Shown one piece after another: positions 45,365-55,898 of a stretch of DNA of 64,000 nt; positions within the stretch are counted from its first letter, which is position 1; each line of letters starts with the position of its first letter. Below the pieces are notes generated by a model, which saw only the letters and a list, made by a program, of their open reading frames with translations, ran no database searches and was not told where the DNA came from. A program made the translations under genes and the position numbers. Source of the DNA: Diphasiastrum complanatum (lineage: Eukaryota; Streptophyta; Lycopodiopsida; Lycopodiales; Lycopodiaceae); contig CM055104.1 in the NCBI GenBank assembly GCA_029204225.1, forward strand, positions 54,418,538 to 54,482,537, written 5' to 3'.

Positions 45365-47010
45365 GAAGTTGAAGAGGCTGGTTACCCTGCTAAAACCTAG
45401 AAACTAGTGCAGAGGCAACAAGAGCCCAACTTCTGAGAAAAGCAACTGGTGTGATACAAGCAAAAGATACTAGGCCAACACCACCAGAGGAGGCAGGAAG
45501 ATAAATTTGTCGCTTAGAAAATTGACTTTTACAAGTGTCACTTCTTGGCGCCAAAAGGTGACCAAAAATGCCCAGTAAAGTATCATCAAAATCTCGAAGT
45601 AAGGATAATATGTCAGGCGAAGGAGAAACACAATGTAGAAGATAGCTAGGACGTTGAACAAACCACTGAGTGAGAATTCAAAGAGCAACTTGAGAATTTC
45701 CAAGATTCGACAACAAATTAGATTGCGAGCAAATTCATCCAGAGCTTTCCGCATAAATGAAGTGACATATCTAGACTCGAACCAATGGGAACACCCAATG
45801 CCTTAATCCCAAGCTGAGGAGTATTGAAACCTTCAACTAAGGGGAAATCTGCTGAAAGGTCTTTTGGGCACCAAGCAATGCACTTAGACCTGTTCATTGT
45901 AAGCCCAATAGAAGAACGTTGAGTTGAGAAATGCAGAAAAGCATGGACGACTTCACTAGCAGGCCCCACAATATGAGTATCATCTGCAATAGAGGGGAAT
46001 AAACAAGAGGAAAACGTTGAAGCTGTAGCACGCAATGCGTGATAATGTGCCAAAGCAAAGAGAGGACCACCTAAGGGATCCCCCTATCGAGTTCCTTCAA
46101 CAAAAGAAGTGATGGTAACATCACAAGTACGAGAAACATGACTAAAGTATAATGGAGAACTTTTAGAATAGAAGGTCCGCAAAGTATAGGCAACATCAAC
46201 TTGTAAAACTACCCAATCAGGATGAATATCCAAAATAGCACGTAAAGCATGAACAACTGTCTCACAACCGCCAGGAGTAGCACACCCAAATTGAAACGGA
46301 AAAAGATGAGCATGAAATGCTTCTTGAAACTGGAAACAAAGTGTCCTTGCCACCAACCTATGTAAACATTCACCCACTGCAATTGGACGCACACCTCCAA
46401 AAGCTTTATCTAAAGCTAAAAGATGAGCGGCACCTAAAATATGAGCAACTAAAGACGGGATCGGCCCAGATGCAATGAAAGAGCACACCTTGAAGAGAAG
46501 ATCAAAACCACTAGCCGAATCATCTGGAGAAAAACAATTGATACGTAGATGCTCAAAAACCATTCCTGAAGGCCCACCAGCTGAGAGGCAAGGATTACGC
46601 AGAAAAGCTTTTATAAAATGAACTTTTGCAAAATGAAGATCGGAGTCAGGCTGAAAGACTTCCACAAATAAAGGAAAAGTATCATTGGCATGGCGATGAA
46701 GTTGTTCCAATGCTTGAATAGTTGTAGGAGAAGGTGTTGCTGAAATTGAGGGAGAAACAGCATGTGCAGCTCGAGAAAATTAACCAACTTGTCCAAGCAA
46801 AACACGATGACGAGACGTAGACGACTATGAAAAGGAATGGATCCTGAGTCTGAGCTTGAATTAAACTCCCGTTTTGTTGCAAGTGCATTGCAACGAAGAA
46901 AAAGTTCATCTTATAAATTTTGCCAATCACCTGACATGAAACGCCGAATTCTGTTGCGAGTTTCCGGATGACCTGCTTCACCACCGCTAGGAGGAAACTC
47001 ACCACCATTT
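45365..47010 (-). pseudogene. Non-LTR (LINE-type) reverse transcriptase
   Basis: On the minus strand the protein starts near 47,010 (LATKREFNSSS, then LLGQVG, a stop, and FSRAAHAVS). It then runs through GGPSGMVFEHLRI, ALDKAFGGVRPIAVGE, FQFGCATPGGCETVVHALRA, EGTR, a TAG, GDPLGGPLFALAHYHAL, and the catalytic block SIADDTHIVGP. The tail near 45,400-45,480 has QIYLPASSGGVGL, typical of this plant RT group. The block order fits non-LTR RTs, and the A/DD motif is intact, but a TAG lies between motifs and other stops and frameshifts occur. No endonuclease domain is seen. Its first 240 bp are shared with the duplicated block and recur at 54,923-55,147. Confidence 0.85.
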
Positions 47011-47371
47011 ACATGCAAAGTGATTTTACACACATGCACTTTTTACATAAAGAAAGGAACACATGTAGATTCTATTTGAGAGGGCTATGGCTTTATTTCA
47101 TAACTTTCCATTTGAAAAAGTGGCTCTCTTAGCGAAGAATACGATCGCATGTGGCCATGCGATCTCTGGCAAACTGAACCTAAGATCTCAGGCCTTTCTT
47201 TATACATGCATTTCTCTTTCTTGTGATGACAAGCATAGATACATAGATACGATCCATCGTCACCACTACGCTAGAGCGCGTGGTGATCGTCTCATACAAG
47301 AGAACACACAGTACTGCAGTTACCAGTAGTATCAGTACCGGCGTGCTTCGTCGAATTGGCGTGGTGCTGCG

Positions 47372-47734
47372 ATGAAAGGTCTCTTTGTTGGATCCTATTC
47401 ACCTAGCGCCGCAGGCCAGAAAACAAAGCCCTCCAAAGTTCAGCGGTTCTCGTGTTTGATCAGGAGATCAGACTCAGATGAGTTTACAAATGATATGCGC
47501 TTCCATCCAACGGATGTGCAGAGCACCGATCAAGCAATGGCGCACACTGTCATTAAGAAGAACTGGAGTCTTCGATTTACGAAGTGGACAAGTTCCGTGA
47601 TTGCGCACACCAAACGAGCGTTGCAGAAGAAGAAGCGCAAATGTTTCAGTCTCTCGCCTTGCATTCAGCAAGTAAATGCAAACAACGTCGACGTTCGTGA
47701 ACGGGTATCGAGTATAAGACCCAGTTTAGAATAG
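47372..47734 (+). CDS. Unrecognised 120-residue ORF, conserved in both block copies
   Basis: The frame opens MKGLFVGSYSPSAAGQKTK and ends with RPSLE. It is basic, with RALQKKKRKCF near residue 90, and has no recognised domain. The copy at 54321-53938 on the minus strand encodes the same 120 residues with no difference that I can see, plus an upstream extension of seven residues. Since the duplication is recent, identity does not prove selection. It could be the first exon of the following membrane-protein gene or a separate small gene. A 72-bp tandem repeat lies just after its stop. Confidence 0.4.
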   Translation: MKGLFVGSYSPSAAGQKTKPSKVQRFSCLIRRSDSDEFTNDMRFHPTDVQSTDQAMAHTVIKKNWSLRFTKWTSSVIAHTKRALQKKKRKCFSLSPCIQQVNANNVDVRERVSSIRPSLE

Positions 47735-47869
47735 TTCATATAGATTTAGATTTTTTTTTTTCTTTCGTTCGGCTGCATATTTATGTTTGTATGAGTCTTA
47801 GAATAGTTCATATAGATTTAGCTTTTTTTTTTTCTTTCGTTCGGCTGCATATTTATGTTTGTATGAGTC
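47726..47869. repeat. 72-bp tandem duplication
   Basis: Two near-identical units start TTAGAATAGTTCATATAG at 47726 and 47798 and contain a T-run of ten or more. The same pair is present inverted in block copy B near 53,800-53,945, so it pre-dates the block duplication. Confidence 0.85.
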
Positions 47870-48216
47870 TTACAACAAGTAGCATGTTGGTGAAAACCTG
47901 CCTTCCTGTCCTTCCGGTATTTTAGACTCCTCTCACTTACGCAATGACCCAAAAATAGGTTAAAAGATATGTATTGTTGAAAGTACAAGCTTTCCGTTTG
48001 ATGCATGATGCGCTGATGGCTTTCATTTAAATTTTGGTTGATTTTGTTAATCAACCTCTCTACAGGAGAGATTTATTACGTGTAGTTAGTGCATGATTTT
48101 GAAACGTCGAGATGACACGATCTGTCCACCAAATCAATCTCTTAATCCTAAATTCTAAAATTTAATTCTTAAAAACGGCATTTCACAAATTTTTGCCACC
48201 ATAGGGACTTAAAAAC

Positions 48217-49320
48217 TTGAGTATGCTGTTATTAACTGGTTTATTCCTATTGATAATTCGGCAGAACTTTGTGCAAGGCAAAACGGAGGCTACTAAAGGA
48301 CATGGGCATCAATCAACAGTAGAGCTGAACAACACGCTTGGAGCACTTCTGCAAATTAAAGATCTGGAAGTGCAATCCGACAAGTCGACGCACATATCGG
48401 ATGAGGCTAAACTTGAGTTAAGAAATAATTATCAGGGCAGCTTGCTGCAAGTGCAAACAGGAAACCTCGTAACAACCACTGATTCGAGACCTAATCTTGG
48501 TATACTACATGAAGAAGCCAATCAACGATGGAAACGAGCAAACAATAATGATCTTATCTACGAAGGCTTGATTTTGCGACATCTTCCAAAGCAACCTATC
48601 AAAGAGTCAGCTGATATAGCACGTGGTGTATTGAAGAACGCCAGTGGTCAAGCTATGAATCAGGTACTGAAGAATGGGGAAGTAATTTTTCCAGAGCGAG
48701 AAAATGACTTAGTAACAAAAGATCAGAGTCTAGATACTGATATTGCTCAGAATCCAAGCGAAGAAAATGGTTTCCACGACCAATTTGCAAACAGTAAAAA
48801 TAAGGAGGCCAAAACTTCTAATGTAAGATTTGGTGAGTTCCTTATCAATATTCTTTCCTATATCGAAAATGACCGTCTGAGATTTATACAGTATTTATGG
48901 CCTGCATCTTCCTCTTTCATTGGCCTTCCCTTCTGCTTATTGATAAGGCTGCAGTTTTGAATCTAATATCTATTTTTCCATTCATTTTCAATTCCTGACC
49001 CGAAACTCATGCTATATAAGTTGGATCCTCCACTAGTTTTGCTGCTAGATGTAGGTTATAACATAGATAGCTTTATTGCAGAAGTAAAACCTTTTTCTAT
49101 TCTTTAAGTTCATCTGGTTCTTCCAGCACTTATGCATGATTTTGATTAAAGATCATCTGGCTGATTATCGCTACCATGGAGTATACAAACCTTACTCATG
49201 TTAATTGTGAAATTTCTTCACGGAAATTTTGTGGTTGTGCTTTCAGGTCTTCTTGAGATCATTGGAAGCGTATTATGGTATATATGCATTGATGCATTTC
49301 TGCGATATGCTCCAGAATAG
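48217..49320 (+). CDS. Unrecognised membrane-protein gene, copy A (C-terminus shortened)
   Basis: Two exons, 48217-48832 and 49247-49320, join at a GTGAGT donor and a TTTCAG acceptor and keep frame (230 codons). The N-terminus MSMLLLTGLFLLIIRQNFVQG is a signal peptide or signal anchor. The middle is polar, with no known domain. Exon 2 encodes a hydrophobic segment (GLLEIIGSVLWYI) near the C-terminus, so the product is probably an endomembrane or surface protein with a C-terminal membrane helix. The frame ends with PE-TAG, where the copy at 55,786 has TGG and continues for 14 more residues. Thus copy A has a premature stop. Its 5' half is complete, unlike copy B. Confidence 0.55.
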
Positions 49321-50540
49321 AAACGGGGTGGCCGTCTTTATCCACTTCATCTCTCTTAACTCTTAGTGTCTCGAATACTGGAGGTCACTTTAAGTGACTC
49401 TAATAAAAGACCTCATGTAGGTAGAAATTGTTTTGTGATTACATGCACTTTGGAACAATATCAATGGAATGAAAACTGTTTATTCATCCTAGGCTGCAAT
49501 GATTTACCACGATATTTTGTGGTGTCAATGAAAATACGAGCTCAGAAATTTATTGGCCAATAGTAATGAGCAAAAGGAGGTCGTGAACAGGTTACAAGAG
49601 CTAATTATAATTATGATTCTTTTCCTTGCCTTGCTTTATGAATCTTTCTTTTTCAGAGCTGATTTAGACAAGTCTTAATGTCACCAAACATTCCATGAGT
49701 AGAGACTAAACATGTTATCTTCCTAAGGAAAACCTCATACTATTATCATTATCAATCAAATTCCTCACAAATGCCAACTTTCTTAATTAACTAACATGAA
49801 GTATTGCAGAATACTTTAACTCGCTTCAGAAAGATGAATGAATGTTTGCTTTCTGAGCTTTCTATTGATGATTTTGAATGTCTGTAATTCATTGAATTTA
49901 TTGTGTAGAAGTGTCTCATGTTTCATGAGTTTAAATACGTTCTTTCAAATTGCATAATAATCTGCATAACTAAAAAGAAATTGAAGAAATTGTTAAAGAT
50001 TAATGTATAATGCTAACAAGTCACGCCATTCATGTGTTGTTTTGTACTTGTGTTTAACCAAATAGTAGTTTGGGTGACTTTTGTGGAACAATATGTGTAG
50101 TATAGTCATGCTAGGATAAATAAGTTGACCATAGTTGAATGTTTTGGTTGCTATCATTAGCATAATTGTAACCAATATCGATGGTACCATCCAATTGGTT
50201 GTTGTCCAATAAACGTGTACTAGTGGTGGACATCTTTATTCACCATTAGATTAGAAGTTCCATTCCACTTGTATTCATGAAAGGGACATGACGAAAAACA
50301 AGAACATTGTGGCATTTCACAAATGGTTACCCCCCAACCTAAATATAATTTCAATGTTGTGCGTGTGTCTTTCAAGATAGGGACATAACACTAAAAAAAG
50401 GTTAATAGTATATGAAATGACTTTTAATATTGAATCAACAACCTATATCTACTCTTCAAGATAGCATTGTCATGCCAGTTAACAATTGATTAGTCATCAA
50501 CATCCATTCCATGAATCTAGTATGAGTTGAAATTTCGATA

Positions 50541-50709
50541 GAATCTAGTGCAGTATGCAGATCACATCACACAATCACCATAGCCACTCCTCATAAGCTC
50601 TCAAAGATGGCACATCAAAAGTTAAGTCTATTATGAGGAAACACTGTACATATAGCAAAGCCCCAAACTGAATGGGCTCAACAAGTGTCACTAAACTGGC
50701 CTACCACCA
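50541..50709. repeat. Truncated LTR C at the right edge of block A
   Basis: It begins GAATCTAGTGCAGTATGCAG and matches 33,643 onward and 57,201 onward. It is cut at 50,709 by LTR D, whereas the copy in block B continues. Confidence 0.75.
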
Positions 50710-51406
50710 TGGAATGAGCAGAATCTGGGAGCGAGTTTGGTGCGTGGATCGGAAGCACCATAGTTAGCAGCGGAATGTTCAAACTGAATCGATTCAACAA
50801 ATGCAAGTGAATTATAACAGTAGTGAGACCGATAATTGCACTCTGATTAATATCAAACAATGATTGCAATGCATGAAGTAATTGCTTCAGCAGATCGTTG
50901 TGTGTGATAAACTTGAAAATGGAAAATATCTGATTCATTACACTTTTTAATTAGTAACTTTATATCAGAAGTTTTTTGATGAAGATTCTAGGATTAGATA
51001 TATTGAAAATATCTGCAACTAACTCGCATTGAATGTTATCTGCTATATTAATTACAACCACCTTGTAACTATAAATACATGTACAAAGTAGGCGGATTGT
51101 CAACGTGAAGTCATTGGGTCGGATTTTCGATCGACAATATTGAAATTTTATAGTGTATCGAATTTATACAAAGGATTAAAAATGTACACAGAGTCAAAGA
51201 ATATGTATAGGGTTGAATAAATCAGACCCAATTCGACCCGATCCAAAGTCGAAGACGCCCATATAATTTTCGCCTCGATCCAATCTGATCTGATCTAGGA
51301 TCAAAAAATCTCTGTTGCTCAAAATTTGAGCCTTCTATTTTTGGTTGTATATATTTCAGGATTCTCATTAATAAATGGATTTGAGGCCGAGCATCGAATT
51401 CAAACA
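50710..51406 (-). repeat. LTR D, 3' LTR of a minus-strand copia element
   Basis: It starts TGGAATGAGCAG and ends TTCAAACA on the plus strand. A purine tract (minus strand AAGGGAGAG) adjoins its right edge at 51407-51416, followed by copia RNase H, so it is the 3' LTR. A nearly identical copy lies at 61330-62015. Confidence 0.8.
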
Positions 51407-52253
51407 CTCTCCCTTAATGTGGATCTTGAAAATTTTTGATTTTTAGATTCAACATGTCATTGAACTTGAGATGGTGTTCCTTTGACAGAGCCTTTGTGAA
51501 GTAATCTACTACGATCAGATCTGTCCTACATTAAACCAGTGAAACTTCCTTGCTTTGCACTTTCTTTCTTAACTAGTGATACTTGATTTCGATATGCTTG
51601 CTTAGGGAATGAAATCTTGGATTGAGACAGAGAGCTATGGTACTTTGGTTGTCAAAGAAAATGGTTGTTAAATGTGACTATGCAAGGTCAATTTCTGCTA
51701 GCAGGTGCCTCAACCAAATTGCCTCCTTTGTAGCATTCGTGGCAACAATGTACTCTGATTTGGTTGATGATAATGCTACCGAGGTCTGGTTTCGGCTGTT
51801 CCACTTGATTATATAAAAATACAAATCTAGAAGTCTATCTTTTGGTATCGATATCCCCTGCCCAATTTGCATCTATTCCTACAAGAATATTGGTAGGTTG
51901 GCTGCCTCCATAACAAATGTTGAGATGTTTGGTTACTTGGATGTACTTCAATTTCCCACCCTAGCATCAAACAACCAAATTTCGATCCTAGCGTCAAAAT
52001 CAGGAAATCAATACTAACTTGGAAAATGAAGATGAACAACAGAGGGTCAAAATTCAGCCAAGAAGGCCAAATCGACCGAGATTGCCTCCATCAAGATTTA
52101 TGGATGATGCAGTCTGCTACTTCATGTAGGAACCAAATACAATTTTAGAGACAATGTGTACACCTAATGCTGAACATTGAAAAATAGCAATGGACACAGA
52201 AAGTCACTGAGTTGCCAAATGATAGAAATCTGATTCCATGCAAATGGATATTT

Positions 52254-52394
52254 TGTTAAAAATCCATAGATTATAATATGGATGGACAGACTAGGATTCG
52301 AACCCAGGACCTCCCTCATACCGGATGGGATGCTCTACCACTGAGCTATCTACCATGTTTGATAGTTCTCTCTAGAGTGTGGATTGATATTCCA
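52254..52394 (-). repeat. 3' LTR of the TRIM-like element
   Basis: Left repeat, TGTTAAAAATCC to GATATTCCA on the plus strand. It differs from its partner at only a few positions in the tRNA-like part and slightly more at the outer end. Confidence 0.75.
52284..52358 (-). other. tRNA-like sequence in the left TRIM LTR
   Basis: On the minus strand the A box TAGCTCAGTGG (52348-52338) and B box GGTTCGAATCC (52304-52294) match pol III type 2 promoter elements. The D arm GCTC/GAGC pairs perfectly around AGTGGTA, and the T arm CTGGG/CCTAG pairs around TTCGAAT. The anticodon stem is short (TCCC/GGGA) with an enlarged loop, and the acceptor stem does not pair well, so it is tRNA-derived and not a normal tRNA gene. 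Confidence 0.65.
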
Positions 52395-52513
52395 ACACCC
52401 CCCCTCAAGCCACACTTGGTTGGGGTCCTAGCTGTCACCTGCCCCACAACTTGGGCCACCTAACCATGGCTTTGACACCATGAATTGTTGGGTCTAACTT
52501 GGCTTTGATACCA

Positions 52514-52654
52514 TTTTAGAGATCCATAAATCATAATATGGATGGACAGACTAGGATTCGAACCCAGGACCTCCCTCATACCGGATGGGATCCTCTACCA
52601 CTGAGCTATCCGCCATGTTTGATAGTTCTCTCTAGAGTGTGGATTGATATTCCA
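52514..52654 (-). repeat. 5' LTR of the TRIM-like element
   Basis: Right repeat, same length as its partner. The plus strand immediately to its right reads TTGGTATCAGAGC, which also looks like a primer site, but it lies within copia RT coding sequence (YVDDALIP on the other strand), so I take it as coincidental or as a target preference. Confidence 0.7.
52544..52618 (-). other. tRNA-like sequence in the right TRIM LTR
   Basis: Same structure as in the left LTR, with A box at 52608-52598 and B box at 52564-52554. One change (C for G) weakens the end of the D arm; both boxes are intact. Confidence 0.65.
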
Positions 52655-53065
52655 ATTGGTATCAGAGCGTCGTCCACATATACAGCCACTATGATGATCT
52701 GCCCATCTGTAATTCTAACATACACATTGAAGTCAACCAACAGAGGCTTGAATCCTAATGATTTCAGGGCTTGATCTTTCTTCTTGTATCATTGTCGGGC
52801 TGACTGCTTCAGACCGTAAATGCTTCTATGCATTTTGCATACATAGTCAAGAAGTGAATTCAAGATGAATCTTGGGGGTTGATCCACGTAGACCTTTTCG
52901 TCTAATTCGCCATGTAAGAAGGTCGTCTTCTCGTCCACAATGTGGATCCTGAGGTCATACTGAGCAATGGAGCTATGGTAATGATCAAGAAGGTGAACAG
53001 TATGCCATTTATGCTGCCGCTCAATAACAAGCCTCGAGAAATTGGGCCAGAGCACTACTTGGATG

Positions 53066-53455
53066 CTCTTTGATAGGTTGCTTTGGGAGATGTCGCAAAA
53101 TCAAGCCTTCGTAGATAAGATCATTATTGTTTGCTCGTTTCCATCGTTGATTGGCTTCTTCATGTCGTATACCAAGATTAGGTGTCGAATCAGTGGTTTG
53201 TACGAGGTTTCCTGTTTGCACTTGCAGCAAGCTGCCCTGATAATTATTTCTTAACTCAAGTTTAGGCTCATCCGATATGTGCGTCGACTTGTCGGATTGC
53301 ACTTCCAGATCTTTAATTTGCAGAAGTGCTCCAAGCGTGTTGTTCAGCTCTACTGTTGATTGATGCCCATGTCCTTTAGTAGCTTCCGTTTTGCCTTGCA
53401 CAAAGTTCTGCCAAATTATGAATAGGATTAAACCAGTTAATAACAGCATACTCAA
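53066..53455 (-). pseudogene. 5' part of membrane-protein gene, copy B
   Basis: The frame MSMLLLTGLILFIIWQNFVQ runs to LPKQPIKE, matching residues 1-130 of copy A with few changes, and then crosses into unrelated sequence (HPSSALAQFLEACY). The 3' part of the gene lies 2 kb away on the other strand, so the gene is split by the inversion. Confidence 0.8.
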
Positions 53456-53937
53456 GTTTTTAAGTCCCTATGGTGGCAAAAATTTGTGAAATGCCGTTTT
53501 TAAGAATTAAATTTTAGAATTTAGAATTAAGAGATTGATTTAGTGGACAGATCGTGTCATCTCGACGTTTCAAAATCATGCACTAACTACACGTAAGAAA
53601 TCTCTCCTGTAGAGAGGTTGATTAACAAAATCAACCAAAATTTAAATGAAAGCCATCAGCGCATCATGCATCAAACGGAAAGCTTGTACTTTCAACAATA
53701 CATATCTTTTAACCTATTTTTGGGTCATTGCGTAAGTGAGAGGAGTCTAAAATACCGGAAGGACAGGAAGGCAGGTTTTCACCAACATGCTACTTGTTGC
53801 AAGACTCATACAAACATAAATATGCAGCCGAACGAAAGAAAAAAAAAAGCTAAATCTATATGAACTATTCTAAGACTCATACAAACATAAATATGCAGCC
53901 GAACGAAAGAAAAAAAAAAAATCTAAATCTATATGAA

Positions 53938-54321
53938 CTATTCTAAACTGGGTCTTATACTCGATACCCGTTCACGAACGTCGACGTTGTTTGCATTTAC
54001 TTGCTGAATGCAAGGCGAGAGACTGAAACATTTGCGCTTCTTCTTCTGCAACGCTCGTTTGGTGTGCGCAATCACGGAACTTGTCCACTTCGTAAATCGA
54101 AGACTCCAGTTCTTCTTAATGACAGTGTGCGCCATTGCTTGATCGGTGCTCTGCACATCCGTTGGATGGAAGCGCATATCATTTGTAAACTCATCTGAGT
54201 CTGATCTCCTGATCAAACACGAGAACCGCTGAACTTTGGAGGGCTTTGTTTTCTGGCCTGCGGCGCTAGGTGAATAGGATCCAACAAAGAGACCTTTCAT
54301 CGCAGCACCACGCCAATTCAA
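53938..54321 (-). CDS. Copy B of the 120-residue ORF
   Basis: The frame MNWRGAAMKGLFVGSYSP continues identically to the ORF at 47372-47734 and ends RPSLE. The seven extra N-terminal residues come from a CGTC to CGTT-type change that creates an earlier ATG. It keeps the same relation to the 5' half of the membrane-protein gene as in copy A. Confidence 0.4.
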   Translation of the reverse strand: MNWRGAAMKGLFVGSYSPSAAGQKTKPSKVQRFSCLIRRSDSDEFTNDMRFHPTDVQSTDQAMAHTVIKKNWSLRFTKWTSSVIAHTKRALQKKKRKCFSLSPCIQQVNANNVDVRERVSSIRPSLE

Positions 54322-54680
54322 CGAAGCACGCCGGTACTGATACTACTGGTAACTGCAGTACTGTGTGTTCTCTTGTATGAGACGATCACCACGCGCTCTA
54401 GCGTAGTGGTGACGATGGATCGTATCTATGTATCTATGCTTGTCATCACAAGAAAGAGAAATGCATGTATAAAGAAAGGCCTGAGATCTTAGGTTCAGTT
54501 TGCCAGAGATCGCATGGCCACATGCGATCGTATTCTTCGCTTAGAGAGCCACTTTTTCAAATGGAAAGTTATGAAATAAAGCCATAGCCCTCTTAAATAG
54601 AATCTACATGTGTTCCTTTCTTTATGTAAAAAGTGCATGTGTGTAAAATCACTTTGCATGTAAATGGTGGTGAGTTTCCT

Positions 54681-54922
54681 ATGTGTGCTAATAGCACGTG
54701 TTTAAAAGAGACCTTTTGCCTTAAAAAGTTTTGAGATGTGCATAGTTCAAAATCCCACCTTTGGCATCAAAAAAGTTTTAAGATGGCCACCTATGGCCCT
54801 TCGCCTGACTTACAAAGAACTCTTCGACTACCTTTAACCCGTTTAGCCACCAACCCTTTTGGTATCGCGGCTTGGCATACTTTTTTTCCCTTTAATTTCC
54901 CCTTTGGTGTTTGACTCTTCCT
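54681..54922. other. 242-bp segment present only in block copy B
   Basis: Copy A reads TTTCCTCCTAG without interruption (46,990-47,010, minus strand), while copy B has 242 bp between TTTCCT and CCTAG. It is either an insertion in B or a deletion between short TTCCT repeats in A. It contains no recognisable feature. Confidence 0.7.
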
Positions 54923-55147
54923 CCTAGAGGTGGTGAAGCAGGTCATCGGGAAACTCGCATCAGAATTCGACGTTTCATGTCAAGTGATTGGCAAAATTTA
55001 TAAGAGGAACTTTTTCTTCGTTGCAATGCACTTGCAACAAAACGGGAGTTTAATTCAGGCTCAGACTCAGGATCCATTCTTTTTCATAGTCGTCTGCGTC
55101 TCGTCGTCGTGTTTTGCTTGGACAGGCTGGTGAATTTTCTCGAGCTG

Positions 55148-55898
55148 CAGCTGATATAGCACGTGGTGTATTGAAGAACGCCAGTGGTCAAGCTATGAAT
55201 CAGGTACTGAAGAATGGGGAAGTAATTTTTCCAGAGCGACAAAATGACTTAGTAACAAAAGATCAGAGTCTAGATACTGATATTGCTCAGAATCCAAGCG
55301 AAGCAAATGGTTTCCACGACCAATTTGCAAACAGTAAAAATAAGGAGGCCAAAACTTCTAATGTAAGATTTGGTGAGTTCCTTTTCAATTTTCTTTCCTA
55401 TATCGAAAATGACCGTCTGAGATTTATGCAGTATTTATGCCTGCATCTTCCTGTTTCATTGGCCTTCCCTTCTGCTTATTGATAAGGCTGCAGTTTTGAA
55501 TCTAATATCTATTTTTCCATTCATTTTCAATTCCTGACACGAAAATCATGCTATATAAGTTGGATCCTCCACTACTTTTGCTGCTAGATGTAGGTTATAA
55601 CATAGATAGCTTTACTGCAGAAGTAAAACCTTTTTCTATTCTTTAAGTTGATCTGGTTCTTCCAGCACTTATGCATGATTCTGATTAAAGATCATCTGAC
55701 TGATTATCGCTACCATGGAGTATACAAACCTTACTCATGTTAATTGTGAAATTTCTTCACGGAAATTTTGTGGTTGTGCTTTCAGGTCTTCTTGTGATCA
55801 TTGGAAGCGTATTATGGTATATATGGATTGGTGCATTTCTGCGATATGCTCCAGAATGGAAACGGGGTGGCCGTCTTTATCCACTTGACCTCTCTTAA
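55148..55898 (+). pseudogene. 3' part of membrane-protein gene, copy B (intact last exon)
   Basis: Exon 1 resumes at ADIARGVLKNASGQ (55148) and ends at 55372 with GTGAGT. Exon 2 (55786-55898) encodes GLLVIIGSVLWYIWIGAFL, a membrane helix, then RYAPEWKRGGRLYPLDLS and TAA. The basic tail after the helix is what copy A loses through TGG to TAG. The part upstream of ADIARG is non-LTR RT sequence (LLGQAGEFSRAA), in frame by chance. Confidence 0.75.

Larger units (their letters stand above)
46765..50709. repeat. Duplicated block, copy A
   Basis: This block recurs at 53,066-57,390 at very high similarity. Part X (46765-48606) is inverted in the other copy, while part Y (48607-50709) is in the same orientation. 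In copy A both ORFs crossing the X edges are continuous: the non-LTR RT (FSRAAHAVS) at the left and the membrane-protein gene (KQPIKESADIARG) at the right. So A keeps the original order. Confidence 0.85.
52254..52654 (-). mobile_element. TRIM-like miniature LTR element with tRNA-like LTRs
   Basis: Two direct repeats of 141 bp (52254-52394 and 52514-52654) flank about 119 bp. On the minus strand, the interior begins with ATGGTATCAAAGCC, an initiator-tRNA-Met-type primer site, directly after the right repeat. It ends with GGCTTGAGGGGGGGTG, a polypurine tract, directly before the left repeat. These are the hallmarks of a TRIM (terminal-repeat retrotransposon in miniature). It has no coding capacity. 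It interrupts copia RT right after YVDD. No target duplication could be recognised (TATTT on one side, ATTGG on the other). Confidence 0.75.
51417..53065 (-). pseudogene. Copia RT and RNase H interrupted by a miniature element
   Basis: The minus-strand RT piece (53055-52660) reads DLRIHIVDEKTTFLHGELDE, KVYVDQPPRFI and IYGLKQSARQ, then AVYVDDALIP at 52,690-52,660. There it is interrupted by the miniature element at 52,254-52,654. RNase H follows at 51,960-51,480 with HLNICYGGSQPTNILVGIDA, then SVALSSTKSEYIVATNATKE and AIWLRHLLAE. Between 52,250 and 51,990 the RT thumb is not recognisable. The 5' end of the element is missing, the RT joining inverted block B at 53,066. Confidence 0.8.

Noticed and set aside
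45365-47010. Group II intron or retron RT as explanation for the RT
   Set aside because: The motif order and the LPASSGGVGL tail fit plant non-LTR RTs, and no intron RNA domains or maturase are present.
52284-52358. Functional tRNA gene
   Set aside because: The acceptor stem does not pair and the anticodon loop is too large; only D and T arms and A/B boxes are preserved.
52278-52463. Twin ORFs starting MDGQTRIRTQDLPHTGWD at 52278 and 52538
   Set aside because: They are translations of the two tRNA-like LTRs in the antisense direction, not genes.
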